Of a DNA stretch of 5,597 nucleotides, positions 1-5,531 are shown in pieces. Numbering within the stretch: position 1 is the first letter of the stretch; each line of letters opens with the position of its first letter. The position numbers and the translations under genes are program-made. Below the pieces are notes generated by a model. It had not been told where the DNA came from, did no database searches, and was given only the letters and a program-made list of their open reading frames with translations. The stretch lies in assembly GCA_019420045.1 (NCBI GenBank), contig JAHZHY010000100.1, positions 1 to 5,597 on the forward strand, written 5' to 3'. The DNA is from Clostridiales bacterium (lineage in GTDB: Bacteria > Bacillota > Clostridia > Oscillospirales > Butyricicoccaceae).

Positions 1-177
1 AAGACGGGCTGTCCGCGCTATGCGCGCCTGGCGCAGCATTTTATCAATCAGCGTTATTGCACCGTTGCCATGACGCACCGGCGAAATGGTATGCCGGCCA
101 TATTTTTCCCTGATCCATGGGGAGCGGAAAAGGCGGCCTCAAAAATCCGTACAATAATCGCTTTGCGGTCATTATAA
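1..177 (+). CDS. Possible 3' end of an unrecognised reading frame
   Basis: A frame open from the left edge runs 58 codons to a TAA at 175-177. It begins KTGCPRYARLAQHF and ends IIALRSL. I do not recognise it. The codon-aligned antisense frame is also open from about 140 to the left edge and contains IREKYGR, so one frame may simply be the shadow of the other. The antisense frame has no ATG with a ribosome binding site inside the window. The last codons of the forward frame lie within an inverted-repeat arm, which argues mildly against it being a normal gene end. It could be a true C-terminus, a gene remnant, or non-coding. Confidence 0.2.
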   Translation, partial: KTGCPRYARLAQHFINQRYCTVAMTHRRNGMPAIFFPDPWGAEKAASKIRTIIALRSL

Positions 178-217
178 CATCTTTTGCCCTCTTTCGTCTA
201 CCGCAAAGCCGATTATT
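153..217. repeat. Near-perfect long inverted repeat
   Basis: The left arm AATAATCGCTTTGCGGT (153-169) is matched by the reverse complement of the right arm ACCGCAAAGCCGATTATT (200-217), with one extra base in the right arm as the only difference. The arms are separated by 30 bases. A short T run follows the right arm, so it could work as a rightward terminator, although the loop is large. On the minus strand the spacer and arms enclose a possible -35/-10 pair, so it could equally be an operator. The dyad is visible directly; both roles are inference. Confidence 0.6.
171..200 (-). promoter_or_regulatory. Possible leftward promoter inside the inverted repeat
   Basis: On the minus strand there is a perfect -10 hexamer TATAAT (176 down to 171). 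A weak -35, TAGACG (200 down to 195), lies 18 bases upstream. It would transcribe out of the window to the left, starting near 164, within the left repeat arm. No convincing leftward coding start is visible before the edge. A 15-codon frame from an ATG near 101, preceded by AGGG, is too short to support on its own. Confidence 0.3.
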
Positions 218-461
218 TTTTCGGAAAATTGCCTTTTTTCCCAAGGAAAAGTTGGTTTTTCTTTTTTCACAAATAAAATTTTTGGTTATTTTGACAAATA
301 ATTTACAGTAGTAATGCATCGAAAAAAGGGGTATGATAGGGATAAGATATACATGATCGTATCGCTTTTTTCTCGGACCGCGGAAAGGTCTCCCTCCCTA
401 GCTTTCCGCTATGGTTCACTTTTCTCCCAGCCCGCTCTTTTGCGGGGCGGGCGCTTTTCCC
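218..461. other. Gene-free region with a folded element
   Basis: No gene is supported here. The first part (218-310) is AT-rich with T and A runs, and contains TTGACA at 291-296. No good -10 lies 16-18 bases downstream of it, so I do not call a promoter. A hairpin follows: GGACC (375-379) and GCGGAAAG (380-387) pair with CTTTCCGC (402-409) and GGTTC (413-417), leaving a 14-base loop and a 3-base bulge. Because a terminator-like hairpin lies downstream on the same strand with no coding frame in front of it, a small untranslated RNA read rightward is possible. I could not match it to 6S, 4.5S, tmRNA, RNase P RNA or a T-box. Confidence 0.4.
430..458 (+). terminator. GC-rich terminator-like hairpin, rightward
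   Basis: GCCCGCTC (430-437) pairs with GGGCGGGC (445-452), with one G-U pair and a 7-base loop. After two or three bases there is a short run of four T (455-458). The T run is short for a strong intrinsic terminator, but the stem is very stable. It sits just before the larger terminator at 462-497, giving two in tandem for rightward transcription even though no rightward gene is evident upstream. Confidence 0.45.
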
Positions 462-497
462 AAAAAGGTCCGGGGCCCCATGGCCCCGGACCTTTTT
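462..497. terminator. Strong bidirectional intrinsic terminator
   Basis: Two 16-base arms, AAAAAGGTCCGGGGCC (462-477) and GGCCCCGGACCTTTTT (482-497), are perfect reverse complements around a 4-base loop. The GC-rich core with A and T runs on either side makes it functional in both directions. It lies 16 bases past the asparaginase stop codon, so its main job is probably to end the leftward asparaginase transcript. It would also stop rightward transcription entering from the left. Confidence 0.92.
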
Positions 498-513
498 ATA
501 TGTATCCCGTTGG

Positions 514-1515
514 TTATGCCTTGTGCAAAGTGAACTCGGGACGCATGCTTCCCACTTCTTCCTGCTTGTGGTTGCGCATTTTGGGCGTGTGGGTGTCGGC
601 AAATTCCGCCAGATCTTCCTGGGAGATGATCCCCAGCTGACGGAGCACTTCCACCACCACAGCATTGCGGGCCTGGCCATTGCCGCTGTCGATTTTCACA
701 GCAATGCCGATGCCTTCCTTTTTATCTCCCACAATGTAATAGCCATCGGCTCCCGATTTGCAGAAGAGACGATCGTATTTTTCCATAAGCTGAGCGTCAA
801 TCCGGCCGGTGCCCGACATGATAAGGGGATATTTTCCCATGGCCGCCGTAATGCGGGCCGCTTCTGCTCCCATCTTTTCTCCCAGGCTCTCCGGATGAGC
901 CATGCGGGCCACACCATAGGCAAACTGCCGCAAGGGCAGAGCGTGTACCGGTACACCACAGCCATCGGTACCCATAATGATCTTCTGAGGATCGTACTCA
1001 CAGATCTCCCCGATCATATGAAGGATGCGCTGCTGCACCGGATGCTCCGGTTTATAATAGGTATCCAGATCCTCTCCCATTGCGGCGGCCGTGACCAGCA
1101 TGCCCGAATGTTTGCCGCTGCAGTTGCAATGGATCTGGCTGGGCTGTTCTCCGGCTGCCTTCATCCGGTCGGCTTCCGGCTCATACAAGGGATAATGGAC
1201 GCCGCACTGGAGCACGCTCTCTGTCAACCCGGCCTTGCCCAAAGCACGGCGCACCGCCTGGATGTGCATAGGCTCTCCGTTGTGGGAGGCGCAGAACAAA
1301 GCGATGTCCTGATCGTCCAGACCGTATTTTTCCACAGCGCCGCTTTCCAGCACGCACATGGCCTGCATGGGCTTGGCCGAGGAACGGGCATAACAGACTC
1401 TCTCCGGATCGCCGCAGGAATAGAGCAGCTTACCGGTATAATCCACCACAGCGATATGGCCGGTGTGCATCATATCCTGCAACGGCCCACGATAGGTCTT
1501 CACCAAAACTTCCAC
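514..1515 (-). CDS. L-asparaginase, Rhizobium etli type (Asparaginase_II family)
   Basis: This 333-residue protein hydrolyses L-asparagine to aspartate and ammonia; with no signal peptide it is presumably cytoplasmic. It matches the zinc-dependent R. etli family (Asparaginase_II), not the E. coli AnsA/AnsB fold. The family signatures occur in order: SSAKP (45-49, with the SxxK pair S45/K48), CASHNGE (75-81), HCNCSGKHSG (129-138, with C132 and K135) and GTDGCGVPVHALPL (182-195, with D184 and C186). From memory, C132, K135 and C186 correspond to the metal-binding residues of the R. etli enzyme. C252 and K265/K266 also fall where that enzyme has conserved residues. Length is normal for the family and no key residue is missing. 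The start is GTG, chosen because GAGGG lies six bases upstream. The gene follows the aldehyde dehydrogenase on the same strand, has its own promoter, and ends 16 bases before a strong terminator. Confidence 0.95.
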   Translation of the reverse strand: MEVLVKTYRGPLQDMMHTGHIAVVDYTGKLLYSCGDPERVCYARSSAKPMQAMCVLESGAVEKYGLDDQDIALFCASHNGEPMHIQAVRRALGKAGLTESVLQCGVHYPLYEPEADRMKAAGEQPSQIHCNCSGKHSGMLVTAAAMGEDLDTYYKPEHPVQQRILHMIGEICEYDPQKIIMGTDGCGVPVHALPLRQFAYGVARMAHPESLGEKMGAEAARITAAMGKYPLIMSGTGRIDAQLMEKYDRLFCKSGADGYYIVGDKKEGIGIAVKIDSGNGQARNAVVVEVLRQLGIISQEDLAEFADTHTPKMRNHKQEEVGSMRPEFTLHKA

Positions 1516-1567
1516 AATAATCCCTCACTTCTGCAAGAATCCCGGCACTGTTTCACCGGATAATTGC

Positions 1568-1596
1568 AGTATAGCACCCCGTCTCTTTTTTGCCAA
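1568..1596 (-). promoter_or_regulatory. Promoter of the asparaginase gene
   Basis: On the minus strand TTGGCA (1596 down to 1591) and TATACT (1573 down to 1568) are separated by exactly 17 bases, a good sigma-A-type promoter. The -35 lies only five bases after the dehydrogenase stop codon. Transcription would start near 1561 and give a leader of roughly 45 bases ending in GAGGG ahead of the GTG start. No terminator separates the two genes, so the asparaginase may also be read through from the upstream promoter. Confidence 0.7.
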
Positions 1597-1600
1597 GGCT

Positions 1601-2968
1601 TCACCCCAGAAAACGGCGGAGAAGCTTTTCTTTTTTCGGTGTGTAGGGGTGATAGCGCAGTGGGTTTTCCACCTTTCCCCGGGACAGCACACTGCGATAA
1701 TGGGTAAAGGTGTCAAAACTCTTCTGGCCATGGTATGCACCCATGCCGCTTTCCCCCACTCCCCCAAAGGGCAGATGGCTGCTGGCCAGGTGGACCAGGG
1801 TGTCATTGATGCAGCCGCCGCCGAATTGCAGCCGGTCCATCACCTGCCGCGCCGTCTTCCGGCTGCGGGTGAACAAATAGAGAGCCAACGGATGGGGGCG
1901 CTCTGCCACAAAATCCAAGGCCTGGGAAAAAGTATCGTATTCCACCACCGGCAGAATGGGCCCGAAGATTTCCTCCTGCATCACCGGCGACTGCTCTGTC
2001 ACTCCTGTAAGGATGGTAGGCTCAATCCGCAGCGTCCGCTCATCTCCCCGCCCTCCGGTCTCTATCCGGGCCCCTTCCAGCAGTCCCATCAACCGGCGAT
2101 AGTGCTTTTCATTGACAATGCGGGGGTATTCCGGATTGTTCAGCGGTGTGGGTCCCAGCTGCATCAGCAGCTGCTTTTTCATTTCTTCCACCAGCGCCGG
2201 AACCTTTCCTTTCGGTGCCAGCACATAATCAGGGGCCACACAGGTCTGGCCGCAGTTGACCAATTTGCCGAAAACGATCCGTCGGGCCGTCAAAGAAAGA
2301 TCGGCATCCTCCGCCACGATACAGGGGCTTTTGCCTCCCAGTTCCAGCGTCACCGGCGTCAGATGCCGGGCGGCCTTCTCCAGCACCAATTTTCCCACTT
2401 GGGTGCCGCCGGTAAAAAAGATGTAGTCAAAACGCTGTTCCAGCAGCGCCTGGTTTTCCGCCCGGCCTCCGGTGATCACCTGCACATGGCCTTCCTCAAA
2501 CACTTCTGTCAACAGTGCCGCCAGTGTTTCCGCTGTTTTGGGCGCATAGGCCGATGGCTTGAGCACCACGCAATTCCCTGCCGCCACCGCTCCCACCAGC
2601 GGCCCCAGACTGAGCAGCACCGGATAATTCCAGGGCGCCATCACCAGCACCACACCATAGGGATGAGGCCAGCGCAGGCTTTTGGCCGGCGCCTGGGTCA
2701 TGGGGGTGGGCACCCGCTTTACCGCCATATTCTGCTTCAGGTGCTTTTTCTGCCAACGCAGCTCTTCCCGCACCTGGCCCAGCTCGGTCATATAGGCCTC
2801 CATGGACGCTTTGCCCAGATCCTCCGCCAGAGCCTGTTCCAACCGGCTGCCCCATTTTTTCAGTCCCTGCTCCAGCTTCTCCAGACTTTTCCTTCGAGCC
2901 TCAAAGCTCTGGGTTCGTCCTTCCCCATAATACTGGCGCATCCCTCCCAAAATTTCTGCGTAATTCAT
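1601..2968 (-). CDS. NAD(P)-dependent aldehyde dehydrogenase, class 3-like
   Basis: This 455-residue enzyme of the aldehyde dehydrogenase superfamily oxidises an aldehyde to the carboxylic acid with NAD or NADP. Motifs in order: APWNYP (111-116, N114 stabilising the intermediate), VLKPS (135-139, nucleotide binding), FTGGTQVGK (185-193), LELGGKSP (208-215, E209 as general base), NCGQTC (238-243, C243 the catalytic cysteine), EEIFGP (332-337, E333 contacting the nicotinamide ribose) and PFGGVGESGMG (400-410). The shortened N-terminus, compared with about 490-500 residues for class 1/2 enzymes, fits the class 3 / fatty-aldehyde type. The substrate cannot be told from sequence. The ATG is preceded at five bases by AAGGAGG (2974-2980), a near-ideal ribosome binding site. 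It is divergent from the M20 peptidase and upstream of the asparaginase. Two dyads in its promoter suggest repressor control. Confidence 0.95.
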   Translation of the reverse strand: MNYAEILGGMRQYYGEGRTQSFEARRKSLEKLEQGLKKWGSRLEQALAEDLGKASMEAYMTELGQVREELRWQKKHLKQNMAVKRVPTPMTQAPAKSLRWPHPYGVVLVMAPWNYPVLLSLGPLVGAVAAGNCVVLKPSAYAPKTAETLAALLTEVFEEGHVQVITGGRAENQALLEQRFDYIFFTGGTQVGKLVLEKAARHLTPVTLELGGKSPCIVAEDADLSLTARRIVFGKLVNCGQTCVAPDYVLAPKGKVPALVEEMKKQLLMQLGPTPLNNPEYPRIVNEKHYRRLMGLLEGARIETGGRGDERTLRIEPTILTGVTEQSPVMQEEIFGPILPVVEYDTFSQALDFVAERPHPLALYLFTRSRKTARQVMDRLQFGGGCINDTLVHLASSHLPFGGVGESGMGAYHGQKSFDTFTHYRSVLSRGKVENPLRYHPYTPKKEKLLRRFLG

Positions 2969-2992
2969 TTCTTCCTCCTTAGTGAATTTTTC

Positions 2993-3007
2993 TATACTTA
3001 TAGTATA
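2993..3007. repeat. Short perfect dyad at the predicted dehydrogenase transcript start
   Basis: TATACTTATAGTATA is a perfect 6-base inverted repeat with a 3-base centre. If TATGAT (3012 down to 3007) is the -10, the dyad is centred on the start of transcription (about 3000). It could be an operator, or simply reflect overlapping TATA-like boxes in AT-rich DNA. Confidence 0.4.
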
Positions 3008-3034
3008 TCATATCACTTTCTAAACAAATAGAAA
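3007..3034 (-). promoter_or_regulatory. Probable promoter of the aldehyde dehydrogenase
   Basis: On the minus strand, -10 TATGAT (3012 down to 3007) has a weak -35 TTTCTA (3034 down to 3029) 16 bases upstream. An alternative -10 is TATACT (3007 down to 3002), but it has no good -35. The weak -35 falls inside one arm of a 7-base inverted repeat, so a protein bound there would block or recruit RNA polymerase. The general location is likely; the exact hexamers are uncertain. Confidence 0.45.
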
Positions 3035-3035
3035 G
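3016..3035. promoter_or_regulatory. Candidate operator dyad CTTTCTA-N6-TAGAAAG
   Basis: A perfect 7-base inverted repeat with a 6-base spacer spans the predicted spacer and -35 region of the dehydrogenase promoter. The 20-base size and symmetry are typical of sites for dimeric helix-turn-helix repressors of the TetR or MarR kind. No regulator gene lies in the window, so the binding protein is unknown. It is about 90 bases from the -35 of the divergent peptidase promoter, so control of both genes is less likely than control of the dehydrogenase alone. Confidence 0.45.
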
Positions 3036-3123
3036 AAATATCTTCATTTTTTGTGCCAATGCGGCAATTTCACCAAAAGCTGTCTCCCATTCTTGGCAAG
3101 TGCCACGAAGTTTTCACCTTCTC

Positions 3124-3152
3124 TTGATTTTACCCCATGGAGAGTCCATAAT
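3124..3152 (+). promoter_or_regulatory. Promoter of the M20 peptidase gene
   Basis: TTGATT (3124-3129) and CATAAT (3147-3152) are separated by 17 bases. The start point would be near 3159, giving a leader of about 30 bases. A small perfect dyad, TGGCA-AG-TGCCA (3094-3105), lies about 20 bases upstream of the -35 and could be a regulatory site, though it is short. Confidence 0.55.
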
Positions 3153-3181
3153 AAAACCCGGAAGCAAATTTTCTACCGATT

Positions 3182-3185
3182 GGAG
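3182..3185 (+). promoter_or_regulatory. Ribosome binding site deciding the peptidase start
   Basis: GGAG at 3182-3185 overlaps the upstream in-frame GTG (3185-3187), so that GTG cannot be the start. The two consecutive ATG codons at 3191 and 3194 are five and eight bases downstream, and either would work. Confidence 0.65.
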
Positions 3186-3190
3186 TGTCA

Positions 3191-4435
3191 ATGATGAGTT
3201 ATCAAGTATCTGCCAACATCCAGGAAACACTGGACAAGCTGCTGGCCCTGCCCCAGGTGCAGAAAGCCCTGGAATTCGCCCAGCAGGATGCCGACCAGAC
3301 CCTGGAAAATCAGATTGAACTGTGCAAAATCGAAGCTCCTACTTTCCATGAAGAAAAGAAGGCGGCCCGTTATGCTGAGATGTATAAAGAACTGGGCCTT
3401 GAGAATGTACATATTGACCGCCACGGCAATGTGGAAGGTCTGCGTCCTGGTAAGGGCGGCGGCAAAAAAGTGCTGATGGAAGGGCATATGGACACCGTTT
3501 TCCCCATCGGCACCAATCCCCAGCCTCACAAGGAAGGCACCCGGGTTTATGCTCCCGGCATCGTGGATGACACCCGCGGCATGGTAGTGCCTCTGTCTGT
3601 GATCCGGGCTCTGGACGCCGCCGGCATCCAGACCAAGGGTGATCTGGTGTTTGTGGGCACCGTGGAAGAAGAGGGCATCGGCTCCTTCGGCGGTATGCTC
3701 AAATGGCTGGATGACAACCAGGTGGATGCCAGCATCAGCATCGATGGTCCCAGCGCCGAAGGCATCACTTATGAAGCCACCGGCCACATGACCTGCGAGG
3801 CTACTTTCCACGGCATCGGCGGCCATGCCCACGGCGCTTTCGGCAAGGTGGCCAATCCCCTCAACGCCGCGGCCCGGGCCGTAGCCAAGATCGCCGAATT
3901 CCAGGTGCCGACAGATCCCAAGACCTCTTTCTGCGTCTCCAACTTCCATGCAGGCAACGACGCCGGCATCCATGCCATCGTCCCCGAAGCCACCATCAAA
4001 TTCAATCTCCGCTCTGACTCCCAGGAAGTGCTGGAAGAGCTGTACCAGCGGATTCTGAACGCTTTGCAGGAAGCCTGCGACGAAGAGACCGCCCGTTGGG
4101 GCAAGGACACCATCACCGTGACCCACAAGCGCTATTGCAATGTGCCGGCCGGTACCCAGGATGTCCATTCTCCCATTGTGGAAGCCACCTATGCCATCAG
4201 CAGCTATCTGGGATATGAGCCCATCTTCTTCCATGGCGGCTCCACCAACTGCAACATGGCCATCGGCAAAAACATTCCTGCCGTTTGCCTGGGCATGGGT
4301 AGCCTGGATTGCGGCGCTCACACCCTGCAGGAATTCTTCGAAACCACCGATGCCCATAAGGGCGTACAGCAGGCTCTGCTTCTGGCCCTGCTCCTGGCCG
4401 GTGTAGACGGCGCCACCGACTCCATTCTGGCCTGA
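3191..4435 (+). CDS. M20-family zinc metallopeptidase (PepT / carboxypeptidase G2-like)
   Basis: This protein of about 414 residues is a cytoplasmic co-catalytic zinc hydrolase that cleaves a peptide or acyl-amino-acid bond; the substrate is not predictable. Numbering from the ATG at 3191, the metal-site motifs appear in order: EGHMDTV (97-103, ligand H99, with D101), GIVDDT (123-128, bridging Asp 126 or 127), VEEEGIGS (158-165, catalytic E160 and metal ligand E161), SIDGPS (183-188, D185) and GAHT (375-378, late ligand H377). The insert between about 198 and 315, containing GIGGHAHG, corresponds to the peptidase dimerisation domain. Length is normal for the family and all ligands are present. 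There is no signal peptide. It has its own promoter and terminator, so it is probably monocistronic. Alternative relatives are acetylornithine or succinyl-diaminopimelate deacylases, but HMDTV and the general layout favour PepT-like peptidases. Confidence 0.93.
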   Translation: MMSYQVSANIQETLDKLLALPQVQKALEFAQQDADQTLENQIELCKIEAPTFHEEKKAARYAEMYKELGLENVHIDRHGNVEGLRPGKGGGKKVLMEGHMDTVFPIGTNPQPHKEGTRVYAPGIVDDTRGMVVPLSVIRALDAAGIQTKGDLVFVGTVEEEGIGSFGGMLKWLDDNQVDASISIDGPSAEGITYEATGHMTCEATFHGIGGHAHGAFGKVANPLNAAARAVAKIAEFQVPTDPKTSFCVSNFHAGNDAGIHAIVPEATIKFNLRSDSQEVLEELYQRILNALQEACDEETARWGKDTITVTHKRYCNVPAGTQDVHSPIVEATYAISSYLGYEPIFFHGGSTNCNMAIGKNIPAVCLGMGSLDCGAHTLQEFFETTDAHKGVQQALLLALLLAGVDGATDSILA

Positions 4436-4458
4436 TTGAGAAAAACATCATCTTAAAG

Positions 4459-4506
4459 AAAAAGCCCTGTGAAGGTCTCTCAGTGCCTTTCACAGGGCTT
4501 TTTATA
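4459..4506. terminator. Bidirectional terminator between convergent genes
   Basis: AGCCCTGTGAAGG (4463-4475) pairs with CCTTTCACAGGGCT (4486-4499) with a single bulged base and a 10-base loop. An A run precedes it and a T run follows, so it can end the rightward peptidase transcript and the leftward operon. The stop codon of the leftward gene overlaps its right flank. Confidence 0.9.
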
Positions 4507-4834
4507 TTCCAAAATGAATCACATAACATCCCTTTTCCCAAGCGTTGCGGAGAACACACCAAAAAGGGTACATCTCCTCCTGCCAGGGCAATCGGTCCAA
4601 CAGATTTTTAGCAGACGACGGAGGAATGAGGGTGATGCCGGTACAGGCCAGGCCTTGGGCGGGCCGTTGTAAGCTATGCCAAAAGCAAGGGATGCTTCCA
4701 AAATGCTCCCACAAAGCATCCACCTCATCGTCCGCCACTATCGCTGTTTCTCCGCAAAGAGAAAGATCGTATGTTTCATAGACTTCTTCCAAAGCCGGGG
4801 CTTTTTTCATCACGCCAAATTCATGGAAAGCCAT
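4502..4834 (-). CDS. Small uncharacterised protein, 110 residues
   Basis: I do not recognise this protein with certainty. It starts MAFHEFGVMKK and has a soluble, globular composition with no membrane segment or signal peptide. It is rich in aromatics (W42, W52, W84, W92, W99) and cysteines (27, 50, 64, 93, 103), which are spaced irregularly and do not form a CxxC zinc motif. A central stretch, GLACTGITLIPPSS (61-74), looks like a conserved core. The ATG has AAAGGGA (4841-4847) six bases upstream. The gene begins 12 bases after the stop of the exported-protein gene, so the two are very likely co-transcribed and perhaps translationally coupled. The TAA stop lies at the base of the shared terminator. 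It is likely real, given the spacing, ribosome binding site and terminator. Confidence 0.75.
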   Translation of the reverse strand: MAFHEFGVMKKAPALEEVYETYDLSLCGETAIVADDEVDALWEHFGSIPCFWHSLQRPAQGLACTGITLIPPSSAKNLLDRLPWQEEMYPFWCVLRNAWEKGCYVIHFGI

Positions 4835-4846
4835 GTTTTGTCCCTT

Positions 4847-5458
4847 TCATTTTGTCCAGTTTTCCAAGTGAAACCCTGACAAAGGGAAGGTCCCTGCAAA
4901 AGGCACACGGCGAACCTCATAGACGGTCCCTTCTCCATCGACCCGCTGAAGCAAAAAGCTGCCCTGTATCTCCAAAGCGCTTTGCCAGGCCCGGATTCCT
5001 CCGGACATGCCGGGAGAAAGGGTCAGAGTCCCCATGGACCCTTCCCTTGCTGCAAAGGTCACCTGGTCTTGGGCCACCCATCCCAGCTGAGATACACTCC
5101 ACTGCTGCACCTGCTTGCGCAGGGCCGCATGATCCAAAAGGGCTGTCCATTTCCCCTTGGTGATCACCGTTTCCTTCTGTTGGTACCGGACGGTCTCCGG
5201 GGATGTGGTATCGTTCTCTCCTACCACTGTGCCCAAAGGGGCATAGTTCTCATCCAGTTGCCATACTTCCACTTGCAGATTGGAAAAATAAGCATCCAAA
5301 AATGGAGCGGCCTCGGGCAGCCTCTCCTCCGACTGCTTTTCCGGATCGGAAAGCTGCTGCGGCGATTGCCAATAAGTAAAAAAGCCATCCGCCCAGACAC
5401 TTCCGCCGAGGGTGAGCATCAAAAGAGCCGCCAAAGAAAGTTTTGCTCTTCTCTTCAT
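4847..5458 (-). CDS. Uncharacterised exported protein with Sec signal peptide
   Basis: This is a 203-residue protein of unknown function. Residues 1-23 form a classical Sec signal: basic start MKRRAK, hydrophobic core about 7-18, and a VWA site with likely cleavage before D24. There is no lipobox cysteine, and the mature part contains no cysteine, so it is probably a free periplasmic or secreted protein rather than a lipoprotein. The mature region is about 180 residues, polar, with many Gln and Trp and no further membrane segment. The ATG is well supported by AGGAGGGGG a few bases upstream. It is the first gene of a two-gene leftward operon with its own near-perfect promoter. An insertion sequence appears to start just upstream of that promoter. 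Confidence 0.85.
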   Translation of the reverse strand: MKRRAKLSLAALLMLTLGGSVWADGFFTYWQSPQQLSDPEKQSEERLPEAAPFLDAYFSNLQVEVWQLDENYAPLGTVVGENDTTSPETVRYQQKETVITKGKWTALLDHAALRKQVQQWSVSQLGWVAQDQVTFAAREGSMGTLTLSPGMSGGIRAWQSALEIQGSFLLQRVDGEGTVYEVRRVPFAGTFPLSGFHLENWTK

Positions 5459-5485
5459 AGGTCCCCCTCCTCTTCATTTAATTTT

Positions 5486-5514
5486 ATAATACATTAAACT
5501 ATTTTTTATGTCAA
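5486..5514 (-). promoter_or_regulatory. Near-consensus promoter of the exported-protein operon
   Basis: On the minus strand a perfect -35 TTGACA (5514 down to 5509) is followed after exactly 17 bases by TATTAT (5491 down to 5486). The start point would be near 5479, leaving a leader of only about 20 bases that is mostly ribosome binding site. This is the strongest promoter in the window by match to consensus. Confidence 0.85.
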
Positions 5515-5531
5515 GAAGACGAAAAATAGCC

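Noticed and set aside
60..103. 15-codon leftward peptide (MAGIPFRRCVMATVQ) as a leader peptide
   Set aside because: It has an AGGG upstream and lies after a possible promoter, but it is too short, shows no residue bias typical of attenuator peptides, and no downstream gene is visible.
291..319. TTGACA at 291-296 as a rightward promoter
   Set aside because: No acceptable -10 at 16-18 bases (the sequence there is ATGCAT-like), so it is mentioned only as part of the possible small-RNA idea.
360..500. T-box or other riboswitch leader
   Set aside because: No TGGNACC antiterminator bulge or other recognisable aptamer core, and the only gene downstream on the plus strand is antisense to this reading.
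523..1563. Long rightward open frame (346 codons) opposite the asparaginase
   Set aside because: It is the antisense shadow of a clearly recognisable asparaginase, is rich in His and Arg, and has no ribosome binding site or family motif.
1649..3031. Long rightward open frame (460 codons) opposite the aldehyde dehydrogenase
   Set aside because: Shadow of the dehydrogenase, low-complexity His/Gln-rich translation, and it runs through the dehydrogenase promoter and leader.
3188..4357. Long leftward open frame (389 codons) opposite the M20 peptidase
   Set aside because: Antisense shadow; the peptidase on the plus strand has all catalytic motifs, a promoter and a terminator.
4982..5497. Rightward open frame opposite the exported-protein gene
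   Set aside because: The leftward gene has a strong ribosome binding site, signal peptide and consensus promoter; the opposite frame has none of these.
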